This document shows, one piece after another, positions 1 through 7,428 of a DNA stretch of 9,495 nt; positions within the stretch are counted from its first letter, which is position 1; each line of letters begins with the position of its first letter. The translations under genes and the position numbers were made by a program. Under the pieces are notes generated by a model. That model made no database searches. It had not been told where the DNA came from and saw nothing but the letters and a program-made list of their open reading frames with translations. This DNA is from Odoribacter sp. UBA944. GTDB lineage: Bacteria; Bacteroidota; Bacteroidia; Bacteroidales; Marinifilaceae. The stretch lies in assembly GCA_002293375.1 (NCBI GenBank), contig DBDA01000019.1:1-9495 (forward strand), read 5' to 3'.

Positions 1-24
1 AGTAATTATACACTGAAAAGCCCA

Positions 25-50
25 AAAAAACAGAGACTATTTTGTTTTTT
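25..50. other. AT-rich imperfect terminator-like inverted repeat in the left leader
   Basis: AAAAAACA at 25-32 can pair with TGTTTTTT at 43-50 across a 10-base loop. The stem is nearly all A-T, so it would be weak. It could be the tail of a terminator for a gene to the left of the window, or chance in AT-rich DNA. The rest of 1-141 shows no coding potential. Confidence 0.2.
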
Positions 51-87
51 CAATGTTTTTAACACTCTACCCAAACGTTATTTTTCC

Positions 88-95
88 TATATTTG
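88..95 (+). promoter_or_regulatory. Bacteroidota -7 promoter element for the coiled-coil gene
   Basis: TATATTTG matches the Bacteroidota -7 consensus TAnnTTTG exactly. It lies 46 bases before the ATG at 142, which would give a leader of about 40 bases. No convincing TTG/TTTG -33 box lies 19-21 bases upstream, so the call rests on the -7 element and its position. Confidence 0.5.
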
Positions 96-141
96 TTTCA
101 AATTGTGAAAGAAATCCGTTTAGCGCGCAAATTCTATTGAT

Positions 142-1029
142 ATGGAGGAAAATAACCAATTCAAAAAAGGGAAAGATAAAACTCTGATAACCATTATTAT
201 ATGCTTATCGATCGTAGTGGCTGCCCTTTTTGTATTTTTTATGATCGAATGGTCTGCCAACAAAAAACACATCGCTGCCATACAGGAAGAACGAGAGATA
301 TTGGAGCAGGAGTTAAGCGATCTGAGTACCGACTACGACAATTTGAAGTCTGCCAACGATACGCTGAACGAAAAATTTCTGTTGGAGCAGAAAAAAATAG
401 CGGGCCTGCTGGACGAAATGAAAAAATTCCGGGACAACTCATACGCAGAGATCAATCGCTACAAGGAAGAGATCGGAACCTTAAAGTCGGTCTTGCGGGA
501 TTACGTCGTTCAAATCGACTCCCTGAATCGCTTGAATCAACAACTGACAGAGGAAAATGTCCAGATCAGGCAACAGAACGACTGGGTGCGGGAACGGAAC
601 CAGAAGTTGGAGAACGAGCAGAAAGACATGCAAAAAGTACTCGACATCGCCACGGCGCTGACGACGGAAAACTTTACGGTGATCCCCATCAACAAAAGAG
701 GAAAGGAAATCAATTGGAAACGGTGTTTTCAATTGCGGGCCGATTTTGTCATCCCCCGGAATGTGGCGGCCAAACGGGGTATCCGAACGCTGTTTTTGCG
801 GATCACCCGCCCCGACAACCGTGTTATTGCTTTCAGCGACGACTCCTTTTTCAAATACCAGAATGTCTCCCTTGCCTATTCGGCCAAAAGAGAGTTTGAA
901 TACGAGGGTGAACGGTTGGAAATAGCCATTTACTGGCCAAACGACGGCAGCCTGATCCCGGGAAAATACACCGCGGAACTTTTCTGTGAAAACGAAAACA
1001 TCGGGAGCACCGAATTTTTTCTGAAATAA
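142..1029 (+). CDS. Membrane-anchored periplasmic coiled-coil protein of unknown function
   Basis: This 295-residue protein is intact. A short basic cytoplasmic N-terminus (about 1-13) precedes one hydrophobic segment (about 14-36) with no signal-peptidase site, which indicates an N-terminal anchor. Residues about 40-167 are rich in Glu, Gln, Lys and Leu, with heptad-like spacing typical of a long coiled coil. Residues about 168-295 look like a compact beta-rich domain, with a conserved-looking start near 182 (INKRGKE) and a YTAELF...IGSTEFFLK ending. I recall similar uncharacterised Bacteroidota proteins with this anchor, coil and C-terminal domain; some carry SMC-like or chromosome-segregation labels because of the coil alone. 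No catalytic motif is visible, so a structural or scaffold role in the periplasm is inference. The start is the first in-frame ATG after the -7 element at 88-95. There is no Shine-Dalgarno, although GGAGG falls within the first codons. It is transcribed alone and converges on the LtaS-like gene. Confidence 0.85.
   Translation: MEENNQFKKGKDKTLITIIICLSIVVAALFVFFMIEWSANKKHIAAIQEEREILEQELSDLSTDYDNLKSANDTLNEKFLLEQKKIAGLLDEMKKFRDNSYAEINRYKEEIGTLKSVLRDYVVQIDSLNRLNQQLTEENVQIRQQNDWVRERNQKLENEQKDMQKVLDIATALTTENFTVIPINKRGKEINWKRCFQLRADFVIPRNVAAKRGIRTLFLRITRPDNRVIAFSDDSFFKYQNVSLAYSAKREFEYEGERLEIAIYWPNDGSLIPGKYTAELFCENENIGSTEFFLK
995..1020 (+). terminator. Possible terminator overlapping the last codons of the coiled-coil gene
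   Basis: TCGG (1001-1004) pairs with CCGA (1010-1013) over a 5-base loop. The flanking AAAA (995-998) can extend pairing into a run of six T (1015-1020). The stem is short and has an internal loop. It matters because only 8 bases separate this gene from the convergent one, so any terminator must lie inside coding sequence. It may be chance. Confidence 0.25.
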
Positions 1030-1037
1030 TCCGGTTA

Positions 1038-2858
1038 TCAGCGATTTACATCCTGATCCAGGGTCTGCATATACGCCCGTAGGTACGCCGCGTTTTCCGG
1101 CAAGCCGTCCCCGGCTATGATCTGATCGTTTTGCAGGTTCAACACCGTGTTCCCCTCCTCCGTCACCAAACCGGCCGTACCGGAATAGGCGTAAAAAGCA
1201 AATGGAAAGATGCTGTCAGCCAGCAGGTTTTTGCTGTATTTGTAAGAGCTGTGATCCAATTGTAATTGCCCGAACAGTGTAGCGACCAGATCGGTCTGGG
1301 AACCGATCGTCGGAACGACAACTCCGTGCTGCTTCAAAGCGCCTCCCGCAAAGATCATCGGGATGTGAAACGCTTCCGGCTCGTAGGGCTTCCGCTGCCT
1401 GATCTTAATAGTGCCATGATCGGCGATCAGCACCAATAGGGTGTTATCCCACATCCCAAACTCTTTGCACTTGCGGACAAATTCCCCGATACAGCGATCC
1501 GTATACCGGATGGCGTTTTTGAATTTTTCGGGTTCGCCGGCATTTTTATCCGGTTTTTCGCCCGGCACTTCAAAGGGTTCGTGACTGCTCATGGTAAAAG
1601 CCATATACATGAACGGTTGTGGAGCCGAGCAGAGATCCTGATACAGTTTTTCCAGCAAGTATTCGTCGTGTACGCCCCATTTAAACGTGTGGCGTTTGGC
1701 CTCGCCCGAAAAATCTGCTTCCGTCACCATCTGTTGAAAACTCAGGGTGATGTAAGGACGGAATCCGCCAAAATTGATATCGCCCGCATAATAAAAGCAG
1801 GTGTGGTAACCGATAGCTTCCAGGTCTTTGGAAAAACGGGGGCGTTCGGCCATTTTATTGGGGTAGTCCAACAGGGAGAAGCCAGGATGTGCCGGGTAAG
1901 CACTGATAACCGACGCCAATCCCCTGTCCGACCGGTTGCCTCCGGCATATATTCGAGAAAACAGTACCCCCTCTCCGACCAGTTGCGAGAGGTGGGGTGT
2001 AACACCCAGTTCGCCTCCCAAGGCCTCCACCGCATCAGCCGTAAAACTCTCCAACAGCAATACAACAATGTTGGGGCGGGTGTCTTTTAAAAGAAACGTG
2101 GTTTCCCCATCCGGCCGGTATAATTCCTGCATCCTTTGCTCCGCCTCTTCCACCGGCAGATAATGGTATTTCCGGGAACGTCGCTCATAGTGTAGCGCTT
2201 CATACATAAAATTCCAGACCGGATTTACAGCTGCCTGATTAGCAAACAGACTGGTTTTATGAAAATAAGCAAAACTCGCATTCATCGGAGCTACATTAAA
2301 GCCGCCTCGAACCGGAAGGATCATCAACCCGCCCAGCAACAGAAAAACAAGGACCTGCATAAATCCGCCCGTTCGATAGCGGAAAGGATGGGATATGCAG
2401 CGCAGATAGAGGAAGAAACTCCCGGCCAACAACAGAAAAAAGAGCAACAAGAGTTCCAAGATAAGTCCGGTCGGTATAGAAGCCAGCGCTTCGCTTGGCG
2501 TGCGCAGGTAGATCAACGGAGAAGCATCCAAATGGTATCCCCAGTTCCGGAATAATTCCAAATCGACAACCACAAGCGACCAAAAAGCCGCCAACAACAG
2601 GCAGGTAACAGCTGCCAGCATCGGTTTCACGATCCGTTCCCGAAAAAAAACGCTCAAGATCATCAGCAGAGAAGCCAACATCAGAATGTAACCGCCCAGC
2701 GAAAGATCTAGGCGAATGCCCTTCCAAAAGATCAAGCAATAGTCACCAAAGTGCAGGGATTCACCGGGTTCGTACACCAGAAAAAGTACTTTGGCAACAA
2801 CGGACAACAGAATCCAGAACAAGTAGTACTTGCAGAGGTAAAACAGTTTGCTACGCAT
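1038..2858 (-). CDS. LtaS-like phosphoglycerol transferase / sulfatase-fold membrane enzyme
   Basis: This 606-residue inner-membrane protein has about five N-terminal membrane segments (roughly 10-28, 53-72, 80-100, 131-151, 166-183) and a large periplasmic alkaline-phosphatase-superfamily (sulfatase) domain from about 260. Metal-site motifs are visible: VVLLLESF with Glu270, the GGNRSDRG segment with Ser310 in the nucleophile region, SHEPF with His426, and LIADHG with Asp480-His481. This architecture is that of LtaS, OpgB and related 'LTA synthase family' proteins, which move phosphoglycerol or similar head groups from lipids onto glycans or other lipids outside the membrane. Bacteroidota do not make classical lipoteichoic acid, so the acceptor is unknown. 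LtaS uses a Thr nucleophile, whereas here the nearest candidate is Ser. The start follows the upstream stop by 8 bases, suggesting translational coupling to the secreted protein gene. No cleavable signal peptide is seen. The fold is confident; the substrate is not assigned. Confidence 0.88.
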   Translation of the reverse strand: MRSKLFYLCKYYLFWILLSVVAKVLFLVYEPGESLHFGDYCLIFWKGIRLDLSLGGYILMLASLLMILSVFFRERIVKPMLAAVTCLLLAAFWSLVVVDLELFRNWGYHLDASPLIYLRTPSEALASIPTGLILELLLLFFLLLAGSFFLYLRCISHPFRYRTGGFMQVLVFLLLGGLMILPVRGGFNVAPMNASFAYFHKTSLFANQAAVNPVWNFMYEALHYERRSRKYHYLPVEEAEQRMQELYRPDGETTFLLKDTRPNIVVLLLESFTADAVEALGGELGVTPHLSQLVGEGVLFSRIYAGGNRSDRGLASVISAYPAHPGFSLLDYPNKMAERPRFSKDLEAIGYHTCFYYAGDINFGGFRPYITLSFQQMVTEADFSGEAKRHTFKWGVHDEYLLEKLYQDLCSAPQPFMYMAFTMSSHEPFEVPGEKPDKNAGEPEKFKNAIRYTDRCIGEFVRKCKEFGMWDNTLLVLIADHGTIKIRQRKPYEPEAFHIPMIFAGGALKQHGVVVPTIGSQTDLVATLFGQLQLDHSSYKYSKNLLADSIFPFAFYAYSGTAGLVTEEGNTVLNLQNDQIIAGDGLPENAAYLRAYMQTLDQDVNR

Positions 2859-2866
2859 GGGAACAA

Positions 2867-4123
2867 TTAGGTTTTGTGCTGTTTTTTACGGGCCGCCGGG
2901 AAAAGCAAGTTATTCAGTATCAATCGATAACCTGGAGAGTCTTTGTGCAGGTCCAGGTCTGTCTTGGGATCTCCCACAAAATGCTGGTAATCCTCCGGAT
3001 CGTGCCCGCCGTAGAACGTCCAGGTGCCTTTTCCGTGTTCTCCGTGGATGTACCGGGCTTCGTTAGCCGCCTTGTTCTCTCCCATGATCAGTACATTGGA
3101 TTTGACTAAACTCTTGTTAAAGGCCGTCGTTTGTCCCATGAAGCCGCGGATCACCGTTTCGTGATTCTGGCACAGCATGGTCGGTACAGGATCCCATTTG
3201 GCCGAAAATTCAAACAGGACAAAGTAGTCGTCCCGCTCGCTAACCTTCCGGGTATCGGTCACATCAATATCGGAATATTCGTACACATTGGGATTCATCT
3301 CCAGCGTAAAATCCTTAAAAGCAAAGGCATTGGCATAGACCAATTTCTCCTGTGCATCGGGATCGGCCGGATCTCCGTCAAAAGCGGACACACAAATATC
3401 CACATGCATGGCAGCCAGGACAATATCATACGTATCCGTCGCCGAACACATGGCAAACATAAATCCTCCGTTGTTCACGTAATCGCGAATGGTCCGGGCC
3501 ACGGCCTTTTTCAGATCGGATACTTTGGCATAACCATATTTAGCGGCCGTTTCCCGGTTTACCCGCTCCTCTTCTTTGTACCACTCCATGTGCCGGTAAC
3601 TCCGATAGAATTTCCCCACCTGCCCCGTAAAATCTTCGTGGTGCAGATGCAGCCAGTCGTACTCCTTCAACTTCCCGTCCAACAGATCCGAATCGTACAC
3701 CACATCGTACGGAACTTCGGCATAGGTCAGGGCCAGCGTGACCGCATCATCCCAGGGTTTTTTCTCCTTGGGTGAATAGACGGCCACCTTGGGCGCTTTC
3801 TCCAATTTCATGGCGTCGGCGTTCACCTCGGGAGAGGCGATCTCAGCCAGGATGGCGTTGAGCCGGGCGGGTGGAACCACTTCGAAACTCACCCCTTTCA
3901 GCATACACGCTGTCCGCAGATCCGCCGTCAGGGGCAGCACAAAGCTGCCTCCCCGGTAGTTCAGTAACCACTGGATCTCGTGCCCTTTTTTCAACGCATT
4001 GTAAGCTACTCCATATGCTTTCAGGTGGTTGGTCTGAGCGCTCTCCATCGGGATCAGCAAGTAATTGGCGTTGGAAACACCGGCTACCAGCAGACACACA
4101 AACAAACAAATCCATTTTAACAT
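2867..4123 (-). CDS. Secreted protein of unknown function, family sometimes labelled 'asparagine synthetase B'
   Basis: This 418-residue protein has an N-terminal signal peptide (about 1-19, hydrophobic core ICLFVCLLVAG, likely cut after SNA), so it should be periplasmic or exported. I recognise the family as widespread in Bacteroidota and recall that database entries call it asparagine synthetase B. The sequence does not support that: there is no N-terminal Cys nucleophile and no SGGxDS ATP-binding loop. Recognisable blocks are LLNYRGGSF (54-62), PWDDAVTLALTYAEVPYDVVYD (from 133), DWLHLHHEDFTGQ (156-168), a GGFMFAMCSATD stretch (219-230), GFMGQTTAF (337-345), and HGEHGKGTWTFYGGHDPEDYQH near the C-terminus. 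The Cys226 stretch after a beta strand resembles the nucleophile elbow of class I glutamine-amidotransferase-like folds; this is inference. The start at 4123 is chosen over an in-frame ATG 16 codons upstream because it begins directly with the signal peptide and has a strong Shine-Dalgarno. It sits 8 bases before the LtaS-like gene, hinting at an envelope role. Confidence 0.85.
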   Translation of the reverse strand: MLKWICLFVCLLVAGVSNANYLLIPMESAQTNHLKAYGVAYNALKKGHEIQWLLNYRGGSFVLPLTADLRTACMLKGVSFEVVPPARLNAILAEIASPEVNADAMKLEKAPKVAVYSPKEKKPWDDAVTLALTYAEVPYDVVYDSDLLDGKLKEYDWLHLHHEDFTGQVGKFYRSYRHMEWYKEEERVNRETAAKYGYAKVSDLKKAVARTIRDYVNNGGFMFAMCSATDTYDIVLAAMHVDICVSAFDGDPADPDAQEKLVYANAFAFKDFTLEMNPNVYEYSDIDVTDTRKVSERDDYFVLFEFSAKWDPVPTMLCQNHETVIRGFMGQTTAFNKSLVKSNVLIMGENKAANEARYIHGEHGKGTWTFYGGHDPEDYQHFVGDPKTDLDLHKDSPGYRLILNNLLFPAARKKQHKT

Positions 4124-4128
4124 AACTT

Positions 4129-4136
4129 CCCTCCTT
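4129..4136 (-). promoter_or_regulatory. Strong Shine-Dalgarno that fixes the start of the secreted protein gene
   Basis: Read on the minus strand, AAGGAGGG lies 5 bases before the ATG at 4123. This is a near-perfect complement to the 16S rRNA tail. None of the other six starts in the window has anything comparable, in keeping with the general scarcity of such sites in Bacteroidota. Confidence 0.7.
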
Positions 4137-4174
4137 ACAGTCTGTTTTATTTTGTAATCTTTAGCAAGCAAATG

Positions 4175-5719
4175 TCAAAACGGAGCGTCTCCGCCGGACA
4201 CTCCAAACGACTGCCCACCCTCTTCAAAACCGGCATTCAAAGCCGGTTCCGCCTCTTCGTTCATTTTGGAACCGAACGTACGTACGGCAGGCTCTCCGGT
4301 GGAGGGTTCCGCCGAAAAAGGCGATATTCTTTCCAGGTCGCAGAATTGGGTCAGTTCTGCCCGGAAACGGAGTTGAATCTCTCCCACAGCTCCGTTCCGG
4401 TGCTTGGCGATAATAATATCGGCAATTCCCTTCAGGCTGTTTCCCTGTGCGTCGGTCATAATTCCATACTTTTCGGGGCGGTGGATAAACAGCACCATAT
4501 CTGCATCCTGTTCAATGGCTCCCGACTCCCGCAAATCCGACAACATCGGTTTTTTGGCATCTCCCGTACGCAACTCCACTCCCCGGTTCAACTGAGAAAG
4601 CGCAATCACCGGAATGTTCAACTCCTTGGCGATGATCTTCAGTTGCCGGGAGATCGTGCTCACCTCCTGCTCCCGGTTCCCCCGCATATCGGCCCCCACG
4701 GTCATCAATTGCAGGTAGTCGACGATGACCATCCGGATGTCGTATTTCTGTTTCAACCGCCGGCATTTGGCCCGAAGTTCAAAAACAGAGAGGGCCGGCG
4801 TATCATCTACCAGGATGGGAGCCCGCATCAATGTGTCGATCTTTTTGTGCAGGTGTTCCCATTCGCTGTCCGTCAATCGGCCATTTTTGAGTTTTTCGGA
4901 CCCCAATTCCGTTTCACTGGAGATTAGACGGTTGACCAACTGAACAGACGACATTTCCAACGAAAAAATAGCGATGGGCTGACCATGGTCCACCGCAATG
5001 TTCCGGGCCATCGTGAGCACGAAAGCAGTCTTCCCCATGGCAGGCCGGGCAGCGATCACCACTAAATCGGAGTTTTGCCACCCGGATGTCACCTCGTCCA
5101 ATGCCGCAAAACCGGAGGCCAATCCGCTCAGGCCATCCGACCTTTTCCCGGCAGCTTCCATGATCTTGATAGCCTCTTCAATGACCGGTCTGATCTCCGC
5201 CGTATCCTTGCGTACGTTGCTGTCTGCCAAGTCGAACACGACCTTCTGGGCCCTGTCCACCAGATCCGCCACATCCGTTGCATCATCGTAGGCCATCTCC
5301 TGCAACTCGGTGCAGATCCCGATCAACCTTCGCTGAATATATTTCTGAACGATGATGCGGGCGTGAAATTCAATGTGGGCGGCAGAAGCCACCCGGGAGG
5401 TCAATTGGGAGAGATAATAATACCCTCCCACCTGTTCCAGTTCCCCGCTGCTCTTGAGTTGTTCGCTGACCGTCAACAGGTCCACCGGATGATCCTCTTT
5501 GTATAAGCGGCTGCTGGCATTAAAAATACGCTGGTGGGCGTCTTTGTAAAAATGCTCCGGTTGCAGCAATTCACCCAATATGGTAAAAGCCTCTCTCTCT
5601 AACATCAAAGCCCCCAGCACCGCCTCCTCCAAGTCCACCGCCTGCGGAGGCAATTTTCCATACTCCGACACCAGGTCCTTGTATCCGTTCTCTCTCTTAT
5701 ACTCTGTTCGTTTTGCCAT
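4175..5719 (-). CDS. dnaB: Replicative DNA helicase DnaB
   Basis: This 514-residue protein is the hexameric ring helicase that unwinds the replication fork and recruits primase. The N-terminal DnaB domain is at about 24-125 (GKLPPQAVDLEEAVLGALML), followed by a linker and a RecA-like ATPase domain from about 195. Visible motifs are Walker A ARPAMGKT (224-231), the FSLEMS motif with catalytic Glu255, Walker B VIVDYLQ (331-337), SQLNRGVE (375-382), LRESGAIEQDAD (396-407) and the arginine-finger region AKHRNGAVG (438-446). Length and motif order are normal for Bacteroidota and no intein interrupts it. Residues about 466-514 form a low-complexity Gly/Glu/Pro-rich tail, probably disordered, which is variable in this family. 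The start is the ATG 21 bases after the recN stop. It appears co-transcribed with recN and porD. Confidence 0.97.
   Translation of the reverse strand: MAKRTEYKRENGYKDLVSEYGKLPPQAVDLEEAVLGALMLEREAFTILGELLQPEHFYKDAHQRIFNASSRLYKEDHPVDLLTVSEQLKSSGELEQVGGYYYLSQLTSRVASAAHIEFHARIIVQKYIQRRLIGICTELQEMAYDDATDVADLVDRAQKVVFDLADSNVRKDTAEIRPVIEEAIKIMEAAGKRSDGLSGLASGFAALDEVTSGWQNSDLVVIAARPAMGKTAFVLTMARNIAVDHGQPIAIFSLEMSSVQLVNRLISSETELGSEKLKNGRLTDSEWEHLHKKIDTLMRAPILVDDTPALSVFELRAKCRRLKQKYDIRMVIVDYLQLMTVGADMRGNREQEVSTISRQLKIIAKELNIPVIALSQLNRGVELRTGDAKKPMLSDLRESGAIEQDADMVLFIHRPEKYGIMTDAQGNSLKGIADIIIAKHRNGAVGEIQLRFRAELTQFCDLERISPFSAEPSTGEPAVRTFGSKMNEEAEPALNAGFEEGGQSFGVSGGDAPF
4220..4248 (-). terminator. Hairpin with T run inside the 3' end of dnaB
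   Basis: AACCGGC (4228-4234) and GCCGGTT (4242-4248) form a perfect 7-bp stem with a 7-base loop. Read on the minus strand, the stem is followed by two more T, making a run of four, then GAAGAGG. It lies about 50 bases before the dnaB stop. It resembles a weak intrinsic terminator or an mRNA-stability hairpin between dnaB and the downstream pair. The T run is short, so it may be only a coding coincidence. Confidence 0.3.
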
Positions 5720-5740
5720 AGTTTTAGGGTTATTATTCCA

Positions 5741-7399
5741 TCAGCCTTGCGCCAACAGATTTCTGGCCGCCGCCAAAGCCGCTTCTGATATCTCGCTACC
5801 GCTGATCATGCCGGCAATCTCCTGCACCCGTTCCTCTTCCGAGAGCTTCCGGATCTTAGAGATCGTGTGGCGGAAATTATCCTCCTTATACACTTTGTAA
5901 TGAACGGTACTGCCAGCGGCTATCTGCGGCAGGTGCGAAATACTGATGACCTGCATGCCTTCCGCCATCTCCCGCATCATTTTCGCCATTTTGTGGGCCA
6001 CCTCTCCCGACAAGCCGGTGTCGATCTCGTCGAACACGATCACCGGCAAGCGGCGGGTACGCGACAACACATATTTCAATACGAGCATGACGCGGGATAT
6101 CTCCCCGCCCGAAGCAACCCGGCTAATATCGCCCGGCTCCTGGTTCTTGTTGGCCGCAAACAGAAAAGAGACCTCGTCCGTACCGTTCGGCAAAAACTCT
6201 CCCGAACTCTTCAGGCCGACCTCAAAGCGGGCATGCTTGATACCCAACTCCTGCAAAAGGCCGACGATCTCCTGCCGGAGGATCTCACCTGCTCCGGAAC
6301 GGGCAGCGGTAATCTCTGCTGCCAATTGCCGCATCTCCTCCTCCGTTTTCCGGAGAGCCGCTTCCAATTCCGCCCGGTTGTCCGCATAGCTTTGGATGCC
6401 GGCAAGCTTCCCGGCGATCTCTTCCGCCACCGCCAATAACGCCTCCGTATCTTCCACCTTGTACTTTCTCATCAGATCGTACAGGACAGAGAGCCGGTCG
6501 TTGATAAACGCTATACGCGCCGGATTGTATTCGACAGTTTCGGCCCGCCTCCCGGCCTCTTCCGCCAGATCGTTCAACTCCAGCGTTGCAGAGTGAAGCC
6601 GCTCTTCGTACTCTCCAGCCTCCCGGACCACCTCCCGGAGAGCGGTACAAACCGATCGGCACTGCTGCAAAACCGACAACACCGAATATTCGGAATCCCG
6701 CAATTGCTGGGTCAACCGGTAAAAACCGCTCTGCACCGCCTCCGCATTGGTCAACAATTTCAGTTCCTCCTCCAACTCCTCCTGCTCTCCTCGCTTCAGC
6801 GAAGCGCTTTCCAACTGGGCCAATTGGAACTTCAGGTACTCCTCTTCCCGGAAAGCTACCACCACCTGCTCCTGCAACTGTTCCAACCGCTCCAACTGCA
6901 ATCTGCGCTGCCGGTACAATTTTTTATAGGCGGACACCTGCTCTTGATTTCGCCCGAGCGCGTCCAGCATGTCAAACTGAAAATCCGGCCGGCCGATCAG
7001 TAAGGATTGGTGTTGGGAGTGTATGTCAATGACAAACTGCCCGAACTCCTTCAGCAATTTGCCGTTCACCGGGGTATCGTTGATAAAACAACGGGATCTT
7101 CCGTCTGCCGAGATCTCCCGCCTCACCAACACCGTATCGGAATAGTCTAGTTCGTTCTCTTCAAACCACCCCTGTAACCGGTAATCGTCTACCCGGTACA
7201 CGATCTCCACGACACATTTCTTCTCTTTGTCCATGATCGCGGAACTGTCGGCCCGTTGCCCCAGGGTCAATCCCAAAGCGCCGAGCAGGATGGATTTCCC
7301 GGCCCCCGTTTCGCCGGTAATCACGGAAAAACCGTTTTCCATTCCGATCTCCGCCCGGTCAATCAGAGCGTAATTGTGTATAGAAAGACTCTCTATCAT
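5741..7399 (-). CDS. recN: DNA repair protein RecN
   Basis: This 552-residue protein matches the usual RecN length (about 550). RecN is a cytoplasmic SMC-like ATPase that acts early in double-strand-break repair by recombination. The N-terminal half-domain carries Walker A GETGAGKS (29-36) after the typical MIESLSIHNYALID opening, and the conserved VIDIHSQHQ block follows (123-131). A coiled-coil region spans about 150-365 with a Glu/Leu/Gln-rich composition. The C-terminal half-domain has the ABC signature ASGGEISR (429-436), Walker B VIVFDEID (453-460), the D-loop TGLSGEVA and the switch His489 in SISHLPQ. Every key ATPase residue is present. It starts 29 bases after porD and ends 21 bases before dnaB. 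PorD-recN adjacency is common in Bacteroidales. No LexA-type box was recognised upstream. Confidence 0.97.
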   Translation of the reverse strand: MIESLSIHNYALIDRAEIGMENGFSVITGETGAGKSILLGALGLTLGQRADSSAIMDKEKKCVVEIVYRVDDYRLQGWFEENELDYSDTVLVRREISADGRSRCFINDTPVNGKLLKEFGQFVIDIHSQHQSLLIGRPDFQFDMLDALGRNQEQVSAYKKLYRQRRLQLERLEQLQEQVVVAFREEEYLKFQLAQLESASLKRGEQEELEEELKLLTNAEAVQSGFYRLTQQLRDSEYSVLSVLQQCRSVCTALREVVREAGEYEERLHSATLELNDLAEEAGRRAETVEYNPARIAFINDRLSVLYDLMRKYKVEDTEALLAVAEEIAGKLAGIQSYADNRAELEAALRKTEEEMRQLAAEITAARSGAGEILRQEIVGLLQELGIKHARFEVGLKSSGEFLPNGTDEVSFLFAANKNQEPGDISRVASGGEISRVMLVLKYVLSRTRRLPVIVFDEIDTGLSGEVAHKMAKMMREMAEGMQVISISHLPQIAAGSTVHYKVYKEDNFRHTISKIRKLSEEERVQEIAGMISGSEISEAALAAARNLLAQG

Positions 7400-7428
7400 A
7401 AACTACGTCGGTATTTGCTATCCGAAAA

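Noticed and set aside
201..899. A 232-codon open frame overlapping the coiled-coil gene in another frame
   Set aside because: It is rich in Arg, Gly and Gln with no recognisable domain, and the main frame has a clear anchor, coil and terminal domain. It is a shadow of composition.
3131..3775. A 214-codon plus-strand open frame antisense to the secreted protein gene
   Set aside because: Its composition (many His, Ile and Gly) mirrors the complementary codons, and no start context or family match is seen.
4124..4171. Upstream in-frame ATG adding 16 residues to the secreted protein
   Set aside because: The internal ATG has a strong Shine-Dalgarno and begins the signal peptide directly; the extension is charged and would spoil it.
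4124..4174. A promoter in the dnaB to secreted-protein gap
   Set aside because: TTTG and TA-rich pieces are present on the minus strand but none matches TAnnTTTG with acceptable spacing.
4175..5719. An intein in dnaB, a common insertion site
   Set aside because: Walker A and all later motifs run without interruption at normal spacing.
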